This document shows positions 47,369 to 60,485 of a stretch of DNA of 64,000 nt, piece by piece; within the stretch, counting starts at the first letter, position 1; every line of letters begins with the position of its first letter. The stretch comes from Trogon surrucura (taxonomy: Eukaryota > Chordata > Aves > Trogoniformes > Trogonidae), in contig CM036618.1 of NCBI GenBank assembly GCA_020746105.1, forward strand, positions 11,354,501 through 11,418,500, read 5' to 3'. The notes beneath the pieces are model-generated. The model ran no database searches and was not told the DNA's origin. It worked only from the letters and a program-made list of their open reading frames with translations. The position numbers and the translations under genes are program-made.

Positions 47369-50207
47369 ATATAAAAGAGGGCAGTCAAGCACACCCTTTC
47401 TGAGGGTTAATAAGGCTTTCTACACTTTCATTTTCCCCTTTGTCATGATCAGTCCAACCTAACAGAGCATGTGCACCCGTGATATGTTGTTCCTAGATGT
47501 CCACTAAGCAACTGGATGGAGCAGCACTGCCCCACCACAGAGCATGTTCAACAGGAGCACAGCGACAGCCAGGGCAATGGCAGGCCTGCAAGTCCTTGAG
47601 GCTGCAAGGGAGTCACCTCAGTAGGCAAAGATGACACGGCCTACATGGGAATAAGGCTACAAGGACAGAGCCGACAGAGAATCAGATGAGGGTAGCAGAG
47701 TCTGAGCTGTGTTGGACGGTCATTGAGCAGGTGTCGCAGCTTCAGCAGCCCCTGCAGACCACGGTCGCCTGGTCGAGGACAGGAACCAACCCGGCCAGGG
47801 GACACCGTCCTTGGGCTCCAGCTGCAGGGGCTCTGGGCTGGGCATCACGCCTTGCGGTCCTGGTGTTCCAGGCTCTCCACAATATTCACATCCAGACACC
47901 ACAGTTGAGTTTCCATGGCTTTTCTGTTTGACGTTAAGTATATATCTAAATATCTCAGCTGGAGAGACGTTTTTCTTCCTGGCTGGCTGGCTATGTACAT
48001 GAGCAAAGGAAAGCTTAACTAGGCCTTTACAGATCTTCATTTTTCTGTTACACTTGCCACATCACAAGTTTCATCACTGAACTTAAAACCAAGGCATTTC
48101 TTGTGGCATCGAAGCTGCAAATTGGAATGTCAAGTAAAATGAAGACTTAGAGGGTTGTAATTCCCCAGGAGAAAAGAGGGACCACTTCTATAAAGCACTT
48201 CTGTCAGCTCCTTGGGAATCTTTCCAGCAGGTTCAGCCTCTGAAGGAGGAATTTAGAAGCTGGTGATGATTAAAAGCCAGAATTGTGAAAACGGCCAGCA
48301 GCTCTTGCTTTAAGGGCTACATTGGTCTAAGTCAATAATAGAACAGCTAATGGAAAGGCAGTAAGCATTTAATAGGTAATTTCAGCCACTGTCAAAACTG
48401 TCGGGTGAAATTCCACCACAATCCTGGATATACGTTCTGCTTACAGGTTGCAGACCTGTCACTTTGCATCGGCACCTAAAACCTTTCAGATTCCTTTCTG
48501 AGGAACATTTGGGGCCTAGCACATGTCTAGTTAAATGCACAAAAATTGGGTGAAATCCAAATGAATGGCCAGATTCTGCCTTGAGATCCCAAAGATATTG
48601 CAAGCTGAGGCAGAAGAGGCTGTGCTGGCTCTACCCACTGATGGTTTCCTTCTCGTGCAACTCTGCTCATGCAGTATTCCCCAAATAGAAGTTCATACCT
48701 TTTCACCTTCAGAGCTGGTCTATTTCTGCTCTCTGGTATTCAGAAATAAGTCTCTCTCCCTCCCAGGAAGGAGCCATGCTATAAATATCTCTGTGTAAGT
48801 TTCCTGAGTCCTAACATTTCTTACACAACAGTGTGGCTCCTTGTCCAGTAGTGACAAATTTGGCTAGTTTGGTTGGTTTTTTTTTTTACAATGTTAAATA
48901 CATTGTGCTGATATTGTGCTGCTTCAGCTACAGAGAAGAAATGGAGACGCACACAGGAGCAGTAACATCGCTGTAGCCATGGTTGTCTAGACACCATGGA
49001 GACAAAGTTAGGATAATCTCTTCTACCTTTAATGTAACAACTCATTCAGGGGGAGGGCATGATTGTACAAAGTGCATTAGCTCTTGAGCGGTTTCAGCTG
49101 TTTCACACTGGGGCCTTCAAAACATAAGACATTAATTTGTTTAGGTACTAGTTGAACTAATGGAAACAGTAAGAACTGTGCAAGGGAAGAGGAGGTGTGA
49201 AAGGGTGAAGTGTTTTGCCCAAGGGAATCAGCAGCAAGCCCAGGACCAGAGTAGAGGGCTTCTGACAACATGCAGCAATGCACTAGAAGGCAGTGCTTTT
49301 CCTGCCTTAAAGGAGCTTGTTAAAAAAAAAAAAAAAATAAAAGCAATGGCAGACTGCAGGGGTTTGGCTGCCTTACGATGCCTACCAAGTAAGTTTAGCA
49401 GTTTCTTCAATACAGCTTCAGTACAGCAGTTTGCAGTGGAGCATCTTCGCATGTGTTGGCTGAATTTCACCTGTAGGAAAATATAAAAACAAGGCTTGGT
49501 TTGTCCCTGCCAAGGAAAAGAGGGGAACAGGGAAAGAAAGAGACCTGTGGGGGAACTCTACAGTGTCAGGGAACAGGGAGGTGAGAATGAGCCTGAGGTG
49601 TGGCTGGTGCTGGCTCTGATCATCCTCTACTCCCTTGATAAACCCTGTTGGATTTCTTGGCCCAGGGAAGGAAGGCAAATCACGGTGGTGGCTCTTCTCT
49701 GCCCCAGGTGTCTGTGCCTGAAGGCAGCCCTTGCTGGAAACCTCTGATCCCCATCAAGGTCCAGGAGCTGAGCAGCAGTTGCCACTGTACCCGTTAAACT
49801 CTCAGGACACAAACCCAAGAGGTGCAGGAGGGACTGAAAATGGAGGAGGAAATGATTTCTACACCATGCAGAATGAACTAAGCAACACAAGTGTTTCGGA
49901 GTCAGGCCCTCTGCCTTGTCTGCACACAAAAATTGGTGCTCCAGAAGAAATATATACCCTGTACTGTAGAAGCAGTGACGCAGGCGTAAATGTGTTGTCG
50001 CTAGTCTCATATGAGAGGGAGATGAGCTAACTGGTGTAGAGCACCTCTGAACTCTGAGCTGCACTGATAGTGCTATTTCAGGGCATTTCTAAATAACCTC
50101 CTGGTAACCAACAGTTTTCACAGGAAACTAACACCAGAAGTGCATGTGAGCCAGGTCTGCCAAGAAGGATGCAGAGCAGAGCAGATATTCAGGGTGACCG
50201 AAGGTAT
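47369..50207. other. Non-coding, nothing recognised
   Basis: A T10 run lies near 48879 and an A15 run at 49322-49336. The minus frame 47720-48040 contains a short Gly-x-y stretch (GEPGTPGPQG), too short and isolated to call a collagen exon. No repeat element is seen. Confidence 0.5.
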
Positions 50208-50626
50208 TATAGAACAGAATCGTAGAACCATAGACTCATAGGATCATTAAGGTTGGAAATGACCTCTAAAATCAAGTCCAAACATCAACCCAAAACTACC
50301 ATGATTACTAAACTATATCCTGAAGTGCCATGTCTACACACCTTCAGGGATGGTGACTCCATCACTTCCCTGAGCAGCCTGTCCCAGTGCCTCACCACTC
50401 TCTCAATATAGAAATTTTTCCTAATATTCAATCTAAACTTGCCCTGGTGCAACTTGAGCCCATTTCATCTTGTCCTATCACTAGCAGCTTGGGAGAAGAG
50501 GCTGACACTCACTTTACTAAAACCTCCTTTCAGGTAGTTGTAGAGAGCAATAAGGTCACCCCTCAGCCTCTTCTTCTCCAGACTAAACAATCCCAGTTCC
50601 CTCAGCCACTCCTCATAAGACTTGTA
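50208..50626 (-). mobile_element. CR1 LINE, older copy, antisense
   Basis: A decayed tail (cgtagaaccatagactcatagg) is followed by the reversed 3' UTR and about 110 codons of ORF2 C-terminus in antisense, to 'ctcagccactcctcataagacttgta'. That block is the complement of the CR1 [11 protein letters not shown] region. The subfamily resembles 16765-17075. Confidence 0.95.
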
Positions 50627-53143
50627 TTAGGCACAATCAAGGCAGTAATGAGAAACGTTCATAAGAAATATTAGCTCTAGAGCCTCAAGGCATGCAAAGA
50701 TTGAGGGGGCATCTCAGGCCCAGCTTATTTCTCCTGGGAAAAAGTTTTTTCACCAGAAAACCCCTTCTGAAGTTTCAAATCCTCCCACAGACAGCCCAGC
50801 ACAAGTTGCCATGGCAGAGCCCACAACTCGGTGGCAGCCACAGAGACCCCAAAACCAGATGCTGGATTAAATGGACAGTGTAGAAACCTGAAGTTTGGGT
50901 GATCCCAAGAAATACAAACTATGGCTGAAAAAGGTGCTGTCAGACTGTTAAATATTTAGCTGCCAGCTGGGGTTACTATGGAGAGGGGTGGCTCTGTATG
51001 TATTGTGTGTGGTAAGAAATACCAAGGATGTAATTTAAAAAGCCTGAAAGGAAGAAAAGCTGTCAACACAGCAATACATATAAGCATAACATGGACAGAC
51101 ACAAGTCCAACACTTTTCAGGCTGTTCGTTTGATGAACATCCTTTGCCTCACATATTCTGGATCCTGTAATTAGCAGGCACTTGGTCATCAAAAGGAGAA
51201 GAAATACTGAGAGGGGAAAAAAATTCCTTTGTGAGTCAGCTATAAATGAACATGAGGAGAGGGAGGCAAGTCAGGTGTCCCTGTGACCTCCTCAGCTTCA
51301 TTTACTTCTTATCTACAAGGGAGAAAACATGAACAGGGAGAACTGAGAGTCCCCTCAGCTATCCAGAAATTACATGGCTGAAGGGTAAGCACAGTGCAGT
51401 TACTGTCTGCAGCCAGATAAGAATCATGCAGAGATGCAGATAAAGGTGACATTTCTTATCCAGTTACCAGGTGGTTTGGGAGTTTGGCAGGAGCGCCACA
51501 TGTTTGATGTGAAAGGAGGTAACTCCCCACATTCCCTCCACACCACCTGCTCACTGCGGTGGAAGACTGATCATCCTCTCCAGCCTGGGAAGAATACTGC
51601 TGGATTTGGAGGGACTGAATATTTTTCTTTGCTTCAAAAAATATAATCTTCAAAAAAAACCCAATTAAAAAAAAAAGAGCTCATACAAACCTTTTCCAGA
51701 GCTGAGTAAACTGTTGATCGAGCTTGAAAAGCAAGCAGTGCCCCACCACACACAGTTAATCCATGAAGTCACCTAGAAAGCATCCCTTCGTTAGGCTAGT
51801 GACTACAGAGGACACACACCTCGGTCTTGACAGCACAGTTTTGCAGAGTAATTTGTTGATCTCACAGTATGAAGCTGAGTTACCGAAGGTGTAGGAGGAA
51901 TAATTGTTCCGCGGGAGCAGTCTAGCTCCGTCAGTCCTAATCACTAATAGGTGGTTCCAGGCTTTCACCACTGTTTTTCCTTCCTCATTTAAAACAGAAA
52001 AACAAAGCTGCTTTCCATGACTGACAGCTACGGAAAATAAAATCAGTTGGTTTGGGCACGACAATTGGCAGTGACTCAGCTGCCTCTCACTGTCCCCACT
52101 TTTGCTTTAGCCCCGCTGCCGGCCACAGGTGTTTGTGGAGGGGCTGGCAGTGAAGGGGGCTCAGGAGCACCCTCAGATCAATGTGATGCTGCTCAGAGGA
52201 GCCCTGGAGCTGCACACATTGGTGCTGCATCTTCACCTGCAAGTGGTCCTGTGTCTGGCTGGGGGGGACAGCCTCAGAACTCTGTGCTGCAGCTACCTCA
52301 GTTGTTCCCCAAAACCACATCTGAGCCCTGTTGCCTTCCCCGGGGACAGAGGAGTGTGCTGTATTTGTTCCCCATGACAAAAGCTTTGTCAAACACAGGT
52401 AAGATGGTTCCACGTGAAGCTAAAGAAAGGCTGGAGGTAACACTTAGAATTAATAGTCCTTGCCTGCTCGTACTTACACTGGGAAATGTCGCGCACGTGC
52501 TGCTGCATCACGGGGACAATGAATCTCCCCTAGAGATGCTCAAGAGAAAAACAGGCACTGAAACATCTCCATAGGAGAAGTCCAGCTGAAAATTTTCCAT
52601 CTGTAAAGGCAGAAGCATCCATCAAGCTCCAGTTCTTCCATGAATATATAGGAAAGGCCCAAAACTCCGGTGTTTGCCAAGACAAAGGACGTTTAGCTTC
52701 TTTCTAAAGATGTCAGACCCCCTTTTGAAGAGTGGGCTAAGGGACAGCAGTCAGGGCCAGACAGGAATGATTGGGAAGTGAAAGCCATAGATCCCAGTGA
52801 CAAACACAACCTTCTCAGTGCAGAGTCCTAAATGCTTCCCATTTAAGAACTGATTTGATTCAACAGCTCCTCTCTGTACAGAGAGGAAATACATGTATTC
52901 AATAATTTAGTGGTAGGGTTTTCCTATACCAGGGAAAAAGTTCATTAATCTTGTATATTAATAAATGGACATCTATTCACAAAAAATAAGGTGGAGATCA
53001 GATTTCAAGTGCAAGGAGGTGATGCTCAGAGCAGCTTACTGCTGCCAGAAGTAGAGGTCATGGGAAGAAAAAAATTAACATCTGACTTCCAGAGAGATTT
53101 TGATAATATGTGGAAATCACAGGGTGGAGAGAGCACACAGATA

Positions 53144-53166
53144 CCCCAGCTGGGATCCAGCTGGGG
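53144..53166. repeat. Perfect 10-bp inverted repeat with 3-bp spacer
   Basis: The arms CCCCAGCTGG (53144-53153) and CCAGCTGGGG (53157-53166) are exact complements around GAT. Each arm contains CAGCTG, an E-box of the type bound by bHLH factors, so the site is also a phased double E-box. Confidence 0.85.
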
Positions 53167-56100
53167 TCTGCAGCCAGGACCAGGGCTCTCAGATGCAGAG
53201 CTGGCTGCTAACGTCCATGCAAAGGGACAGTGCCTGGGACACCATGGTCACCTGTGACTGGATGAGAAGTGGCTGCTGGGCTGGCATGTGCCCTCTGGCA
53301 TGGTGGGTGGGCTGAGGTGGAGTCCCGACCTCCACGTCTGCTGAATGGCTGATACACCGTGCGGTCCTGTCCTGCTGAGGTGACAGCGCAAGAACAGGAG
53401 CCAGGGCTCAAGCACGTGGATACCCGTCCAGACACATCTGACAGCCAGGATGCTGTCAGCACCACACATTGCACGGGGAAAATGTGAGGAAAACAGTATT
53501 ACGTAGCAAAACAGCAATCAAGTGAGATTTCACTGTGTGTTCAGCTGCCATCCGGAAGACAAAAGCATCGTGCAGCACGTCTTGGTTTGCCAGCAATCAA
53601 AGCTGTATTTACACATCAGCAATGGGGAGTCATCCAGGCTCTGCTCACACCAGAAATCAGCATGATCCCCCCACTGCAAGGGGCCTGAGCAGCTTGGTGG
53701 GTCCCTGACTGTTGGCAAGGCACTGTCAGCTGCACGGGCTGTGGGAGAGGCTCTGGCTGCAGGCAGGGACTTTTTGGCTTCACTTGTCCCACAAATGCAG
53801 CCTGTTGCAACATGCAAGGACAAGAGGTCACTGGGAGAGGTGTATAGAAGCAGGTGCAAGCACACACGCCATGGAGCAATCCAGGCCTCAAACCCCAGTG
53901 GTCAGTAAGAAAATGTCCTCCCAGTGCAGGGCATGGCCATAGGTCTGGAGAAGCCCTGGTCAGTGGACAGAGCAAGCTGGGTGAAGGTCCTCTCCTCCAT
54001 GCTAACACCTCAGCTCAGTCATCTCATGTCCCACATGGGTGAGGACTGGATACTCTGTTCCTTGTTTCACATGTGAAACTAGTTCATCATCACTCAATTT
54101 AAACGATGCCCTCAAGAGTTTACCAGAATAAAAAAGGGTTGCTTTTGACCAGGTGGGTTTGGTGACTACCTGCATAAGCTGTAGCATGTTAGGTAGGACA
54201 GTCACGGTGGCATCAAAGCTGTCCCTCACACGGGAGAGATAACATAGGTCTACCTAGGGAATAACAGGTAAAAGATGAGCTTGACCACCTTCTGAGTGAC
54301 AACTAACCCTCAAAGGACCTCAGGAGGTCACCTGGTCTAAGGGTGGGCTGACACTGACATTGGTTCTTGTGAAACACTGGCATGAATTTCTTCTTAGTTC
54401 CCAGGCAGATTCTGGTTGATCAGACCTCTGCCTGGTGGCAAATAACACATCCAGCAAAGGAAAAAAGAAAAACAACAACCCTGGCTCTATCACAGGCTCT
54501 GCTCCTTTCAGTGCTCCTCTCCCCCGAGACACAACCCACCGTCTCGGTGAAAGAGCTTTGGGTCACAGGGAAGGCATTAACAAACCCCTCAGCAAATGAA
54601 GCATCATTAGAAAAAGCACGACTGTTGCTTTCTAGAATCTTCAACCCTTAGCCGAGGGACTCAACTTGTTGGAATTTAGTCCCAGAGCACCACGGTAGTC
54701 CAGGCAGTGTGTCTGAGCGCTGGCGTGATGCCTTTTGCACTGGGAGATTTTTGCTGAAAACATTTAACAGTTCCTTGAGAACTGCTGTTTTTTGTGGGGT
54801 TTTGGTTTTGCTTTTTTTTTAAATTTATTTTACTATTATTTTTACAGCATCATTTTCAAGCACAACAGGAGTTGTCTAATCAGAGTTGTTTAAAACACAA
54901 AAAAAAACGCTGAAGAGCTTTATGAGTGATGCCAGGACTTTCTGCAGAACAGTTCTGAAAGTCACCAATTCTGGAAAATGTAAATCCAGTTGATATCATG
55001 GATGAAATCTTGCTAGCATAGCTATTTGCATATGATTTTGAAAAACCACTTTTTTATTTTTCAGAAAAATATCACCCATTTGTGTTATCTGCAGTGCTTC
55101 TCAGGCACCTCAGTGACGCTCTCTGCAACAGTTCTTTCACCCAGAAATACATGTTACACTCTCAAATCCACAAAGACTTTACCCTGGGTGGACACAGTCT
55201 TAAAATATGATTAGGCTATACCTGTCCAACACTAGCACACACTGGCTGTAAGGACAATATGATTATAATTTCACAGCCCAACCCCATTGCTGCTGCCTCC
55301 CCCATTTGTTTCATCCACCCATCCTGCAAGTTTTGGCATGCGAGAGCTTTCTGGGTTGCTTTTTTTTGTTTGTTTATTTTTAAAGCACGGCTGTGGGATT
55401 GCCTTGCAAAACTAACATGCGAGAATGCATGTTTTTCTTGGTTTATTAAAACCACTCATGTACAAAAATAACATGGCCTGACAGTGGAAGAGCTGCGAGT
55501 CCTGAGACCGGTGTGTGACTAGTTTATGAAATAGCCACCTGGGAATGCCTTATAAACAATTGCTTTTAATTTTAAGCATCTGCATCTTTAAGAGCAGCCG
55601 ATGTGGCCCTCCATCAATCCTGGGCTCAAGCTTTAGTTGAATATGGACCGGCTGCAGCCTGAAACCTATCTTGTCTCGCTCTGCTTCTTTGCATGCCGGT
55701 AATTCTAGACCTCTGTGGCTTGTCCTGGCTGATTTTCCCCTGAAACCTGATCCTTTTTCAACAGATCAAAGAAGCAAAATGAGAAGCAAGAAACTTTTGC
55801 AGTGAAATTTCAGCCGCTTCAGCTTGAGCTGTGTCTCCAGTTTAATCATAGCTCCTGGCCAGCCGGCTGCTGCCTGCAGAGGAACATGCGGTGTTTCCAC
55901 CCTGATGTCCTCACCCCCTGGCACAGTTTGCCCCATGGACACTCCTTCTTGGTTAACCTGCAGAAGGGCAGGGTTGCTCCTAATCCCACGTGAAATTTTA
56001 CCAGTGCAACAACAGTCGTACAATTATGCTGATAATGAGATGATTGCGCTGATAAACCAACCTGACATAAACCAATAACAACCCCAAAGTTTAATGAAGA

Positions 56101-57637
56101 GTTCATGAGCTTAGTGTCACCAGCAGACTGATATTCATTATTTACACCTTGCCTGCTATACAGCATAGGGAAGCCCTGCATCCCTGCGAGGTTCTTGTGC
56201 TCCAGTCCCCCCTTCCCTGCACAGCAGTGTCCCCCAGCAGGGCAGAGGAGTGGGACTGCCACCAAATGCACCCACCATCAGTTGCCCCGAGGCAAGGACA
56301 CAGTAGCTACACTGATCCCTGTGGCACTTGCACAGCCCACAGCAGGGTTTAGGTAGCATTCAATCAGGGGCCAAGGTAGGAAAGAAATCTTCCAGAGAAT
56401 TTCTGCAAGGGCTGTGCAGAGGAATGGTGAGCCCCTAAGCCTGCCAGATACCTACAACCGAGCTCAAGGGCCGGGCTTTGACTCCTTTAAATAACTGAAG
56501 ACATCAGTTTCTCGTGATCACATGGAAGAAGTGTCTTGTTTATTCCCGTGCCTAGTATGTGACATGTAGAATTTCAGAAGTTTCAAACACATTTATGCTA
56601 AGGGGAGTGAACAGCAGCTGGATCCAATGTCTCAGAACACACAGCACCACTGGCATAGCCGGCTCAGTCTAAGCATGCAAGTGAAGGAACCCATCATCCC
56701 TAGCTGCTTCCCTGGCACGATGAAGAATTAAGAACATCCTTAGATGAGGAATGTGCAAAGGAGAAACAGTTTTTTATTAAACCCAGTGGTACAGCTGGAA
56801 AAGACAGAGAAGATTTCAGGCACCACCAAAGCCTGTCTCCCAGTCTGAAATCTTCCCAGCTAAATACAGGCTGAGAACAGTTGCTGCTCGGAATGTCACA
56901 TGACAGTGTTAAATCAGTGAGCCCACCCAAGAGGAGAGGCCGCTGCTATGTGGGAACCAAGGAGGGCTGTTAGCAAGGAGCCCAGGCATTAGGCACACCT
57001 TTGCTAAATTCCTAGCTGCAGGGTAATTACTACAATTTGTTCCCTTTTCACCATTTTATTAGTCCATGTGTGTTTTTGTCATGCCAGTCTCTCATTCTGG
57101 TTAATCCCTAGGAGTGTTTTGAGTGAAATCCAGCAACTGCCATCAATGCAAAGTGTCCTGTTGCCATCAGGAGGGACTCAGCTCATTTCTGTCCCTAGCT
57201 GAAGGGCACCGTGTTTGGAAACACTACAATAAGGAGGAAAAATAGGAGCAACATGCATCATCCTGCCCATCATCTCACTGATGGGAAGACAGGTTGGTAC
57301 AAGGCTGTTTTGATATAAGCTCTCTCCCATTCAGTCTCCTTGGTCATCTAGATGTTGGCAGCTTTAGTGTCCCTCCCACCTGACTATCAGAGAACATTGA
57401 AAATTAAATACGGGTACTTTTAGAGTAGATATAGAAATCTGAAGTCTCTCAGATGCTCATGAGGGCATGGTTGGTTTAAGCCTAAGTTGCATGAATTATT
57501 TTCTCTTCAGAATTAAAAAAAAAAAAAAGTAATCTTTGTCTTTCCATCACTGATGTTAAGTTACACTGGCACATCAGGCAGTGATGTTCCTCATTATCTT
57601 CCAGGCTGATTAGACTGAAAATACAAAGCACCCGTTT

Positions 57638-57675
57638 ACTCCTGAAAGAACAGAAGACTCCTGAAAGAGCAGAAG
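57638..57675. repeat. 19-bp tandem duplication
   Basis: Two copies of actcctgaaagaacagaag (57638-57656 and 57657-57675) differ at one base. A local duplication with no coding context. Confidence 0.9.
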
Positions 57676-58786
57676 GATGTATGTTCATCCTTCTTTGATT
57701 TTTATACAGATAAGTTGACTGCATCTAGCTATGCACATATCTTATGAAAAGACCTGGTCTAAACTCTTTTTTCACTAGAGGAGAAAATTGGCTGTCACCA
57801 GGAAAGGTCAGACTGCTGCCATCAAACTCCAGAGAATCCTGCAAAGCAAGTCCAGGCTTGCTCTGCTGTGGTCAGAGGGAAGAGCCCCACACAGCAAGGG
57901 CTGTAGGGTTAAACTTCATTGTATAATACACAAAACTTAGGAGCAGGAGAAAAGGCTGTCCCGATCCCCAGAGCCTCCCTCCCCTTGGTGGCTCCTGGAG
58001 CTGCCACCACCCTGCTGTTCCTGGGAGCTGGGTGGGAAAGGGACATTATCATGCAAATGAGCCCACCAGGAACTCTATCTCCAGCCCTGCCACAAATGCA
58101 GAAGAGGATGAATGGCCTAAAAGCAGTAGAATTAAGCACTTAATGCAAAATCCCACCTACTGGTTTCGTTTACATGGAAGCAAGATTTAGCACACACAGA
58201 AGCCACACAGACTAGCAGGCTAGGAGAAAAACGCACATGTATATTTAGCACGTGCTGTAGGCACCAAACTAATATTCTTCTTGCTATGCTGTTCCAGTTC
58301 AGTAGAGCTATCACATCAGTGCCTCCAGTTTTAATCCCCACTCTTACACCCCACCTTTTAGCGTGAGTTTGATATTGCAATCATGTAAGAAAAGCAGATG
58401 TGCCTGTAGTTATTATTATACCAAATGGTACTTGGTGCTGAATTATGGATGGATAACACAGTGCTGACACATAAAGGCACTTCTTACAGGTAACCACAAA
58501 GCCTCTCGCTTCACGAACCCGCTGAAGATCTGAAGAGAGGTCTGTCCTCCTCAGGGCACAAGTGTTTCTCCGCAAAACTTAATGCACCTGACTGCTGCTT
58601 ATCACAGACTGTGGCTTACCACTGGCACTGGGAGCAAACTTGAAGAAAACTCCTTGCTCTCAATGTGAACTTGGAAAATTTCAAGGAGTAAGGGAGAAGG
58701 GAGAATAGCAACTGATTCCCTTCCTCTAGTCGCATTGAAAAAATGATCATTCATAACATCAGGCTACTCACATCAAGCCCTTAGAG

Positions 58787-58975
58787 ACAGAATCACAGAA
58801 TGGTTTGGATTCGAAGGGACCTTTAAAGACCACCTAGTCTGACCCCCCTGCCATGGGCAGGGACGTCTTTCAGTAGACCAGGTTGTTCAAAGCCCCATCC
58901 AACCCAGCCTTGAATGCTTCCGTTGATGGGGCACAGACAACTTCTCTGGGCAGCCTGTTCCAATCTCTCATATAG
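58787..58975 (-). mobile_element. CR1 LINE 3' end, antisense, distinct subfamily
   Basis: The tail (acagaatcacagaatgg) is followed by 'ggatgcaggg'-lacking CR1 3' UTR with 'ctgccatgggcagggacgtcttt' and 'ccagcettgaatgcttcc'-type sequence (read with normal bases at about 58905-58920), ending in 'ctctgggcagcctgttccaatctctcat'. The 'ccatgggcagggacg' motif marks a different subfamily from all the other copies here. Confidence 0.9.
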
Positions 58976-59284
58976 TTCATTCAGACATGGCCTCCAGATC
59001 CTAGGCTTAATGATGAGGCTACAACCATCCTCACAAATTTCCTAATCCTAATCTGTCCTCTCTGGACTTGCTTACCCAGCTGTAGCAAGTTGCTCAAACT
59101 CTCTTCCCAGACAACACTTCTCCCACACCTTCCTGCCTGCCCTGGCCCAATGCCAGTGCCCAATGGTGTTGGCAAAGCCCCTATCACACAGCGTCACCTG
59201 CAAGCCCTTCCAGAGGGTGAGTGTGCTCCTTCATGGACAGTGGAAAGAGGTCCTCTAGAGCTGCCTCCTTCTGTCTGCTGGCTG

Positions 59285-59745
59285 TAAAGGGACCTTTTGA
59301 TACTGTCAGTATCAAGACGTGTTACTTATATATTACCCATTCACTTTATAATTTTGTCTGTGAAATATTTTGTAAATACACTTTTTTACTTTTCAAACAA
59401 CTGAGTAAAATAATGTGCAATGACTTTTATACAGATAATTTTAAAGTCGGTTGGTATATATCCTCCTAAGTTTTGCTTGATTCCAAGTAGATTGTTATTT
59501 TGATCAGACTGTGCAAGCAGTAGTATCATGTCTAGCATTTTGAAACATTATTTTCTAAAAATTGCTGTCTTGCTTTAGCTATTAATGGGGCATTGTGAGG
59601 AACTGTGCAAAGACATTTTTGTTACAAACCTGTGGGACTGTTGCAATACTTTAAATATAAAATTTTATTCCATTTTTGCTTGTTTTGTATATACATTTCT
59701 ATAGCTTCTAAATATGCTTAGACAACCACTTTACATGAGTTACCT
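59285..59745 (+). other. 3'-UTR-like or conserved non-coding block
   Basis: This AT-rich stretch without repeats has two sense Pumilio-type motifs, TGTAAATA at 59371-59378 and TGTATATA at 59686-59693. It also has several ATTTT/TTTTA elements and an AATATAAA-like candidate signal near 59653-59660. These are typical of metazoan 3' UTRs. I do not recognise the parent gene and see no coding exon upstream within the window. It could equally be a conserved non-coding element. Confidence 0.3.
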
Positions 59746-60362
59746 AAAATCAAGACAGCTGAAGTGAGTTGAAATCGTTCCCTCCCTTGGGCTCCATATC
59801 TAAAGGTGTCCGCAAGCAGCCTCACAAAGTTTCAAAGCGACTCCTCCAGCAATGGATCCAAGCCTTTCTTCAAACGGTTCCATGAAGTAGATGCTTATCA
59901 CTTTCTTCACCCCACCATGTCTGCTGGCTGCCTACCTGTGAAGAAGCACCTGTACCTTCACACACAGTCTGGGTTAGCCAGACCTGCAAACAGCTCTTTG
60001 GACCTGCAGGGGCAAACAGCTTGTCTTAGATAGACCTTGTAAGTTAGCTCAATGGATTATTAACGCAAATTCTATTTATGAATAGATACTGTTACAGAAC
60101 CAGCAAAACCAAAAGAACTGGATTCACTAGTGCTACAGTCCACTAAAATCAGAAGGATAAAACTGTTTTCTTTTTCCTTTCTGAAGTAAAGGAATAAAAT
60201 CAGTGAGTGAATTAATTAGTGACACTGATTCTAGTAAAATACTTGTGGACTTCATCAAAGTACTTTTTTTCTTTTTCTTATTGCAGTGATTTTGTGTCCA
60301 TTCTTTATTGAATTGCTAAAACAGACTTCCAACCTGTCTGACACAGTTTAAGGCAAAGAGAG

Positions 60363-60485
60363 CTTTTTTTTTTTTTCCTGCAAAATCAGAAAGCCATATA
60401 AGAGGACATTGCTTCAAATTCTGCTCCTGTTTTAAAAAAAAATGAACAAAAGAAAAAAGAAAAAAAAGAAAAAGGAAAAAAGAGG
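60363..60485. repeat. T-run plus 38-nt homopurine A/G tract
   Basis: A T14-15 run near 60364-60379 is followed 70 bp later by an uninterrupted purine stretch at 60448-60485 made of A runs with single G. The two could pair in single-stranded RNA or DNA. Most simply this is low-complexity sequence. Confidence 0.75.

Larger units (their letters stand above)
50627..58786. other. Non-coding, mostly unique sequence
   Basis: Eight kilobases contain no recognisable CR1 or LTR. Open frames of up to 175 codons (52047-52574, +) lack any recognisable domain, and the strongest overlap open frames on the other strand. A palindrome (53144-53166) and a 19-bp duplication (57638-57675) are listed separately. 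T-rich low complexity lies near 54788-54843. Confidence 0.5.

Noticed and set aside
47720..48040. Minus-strand frame with GEPGTPGPQG, collagen-like
   Set aside because: Only three Gly-x-y triplets in isolation, with no continuing repeat and no adjacent exon of the same kind.
52047..52574. 175-codon plus-strand open frame, Gly/Ala/Ser-rich
   Set aside because: Overlaps open frames on both strands, as GC-rich non-coding DNA does. No recognisable domain or splice context.
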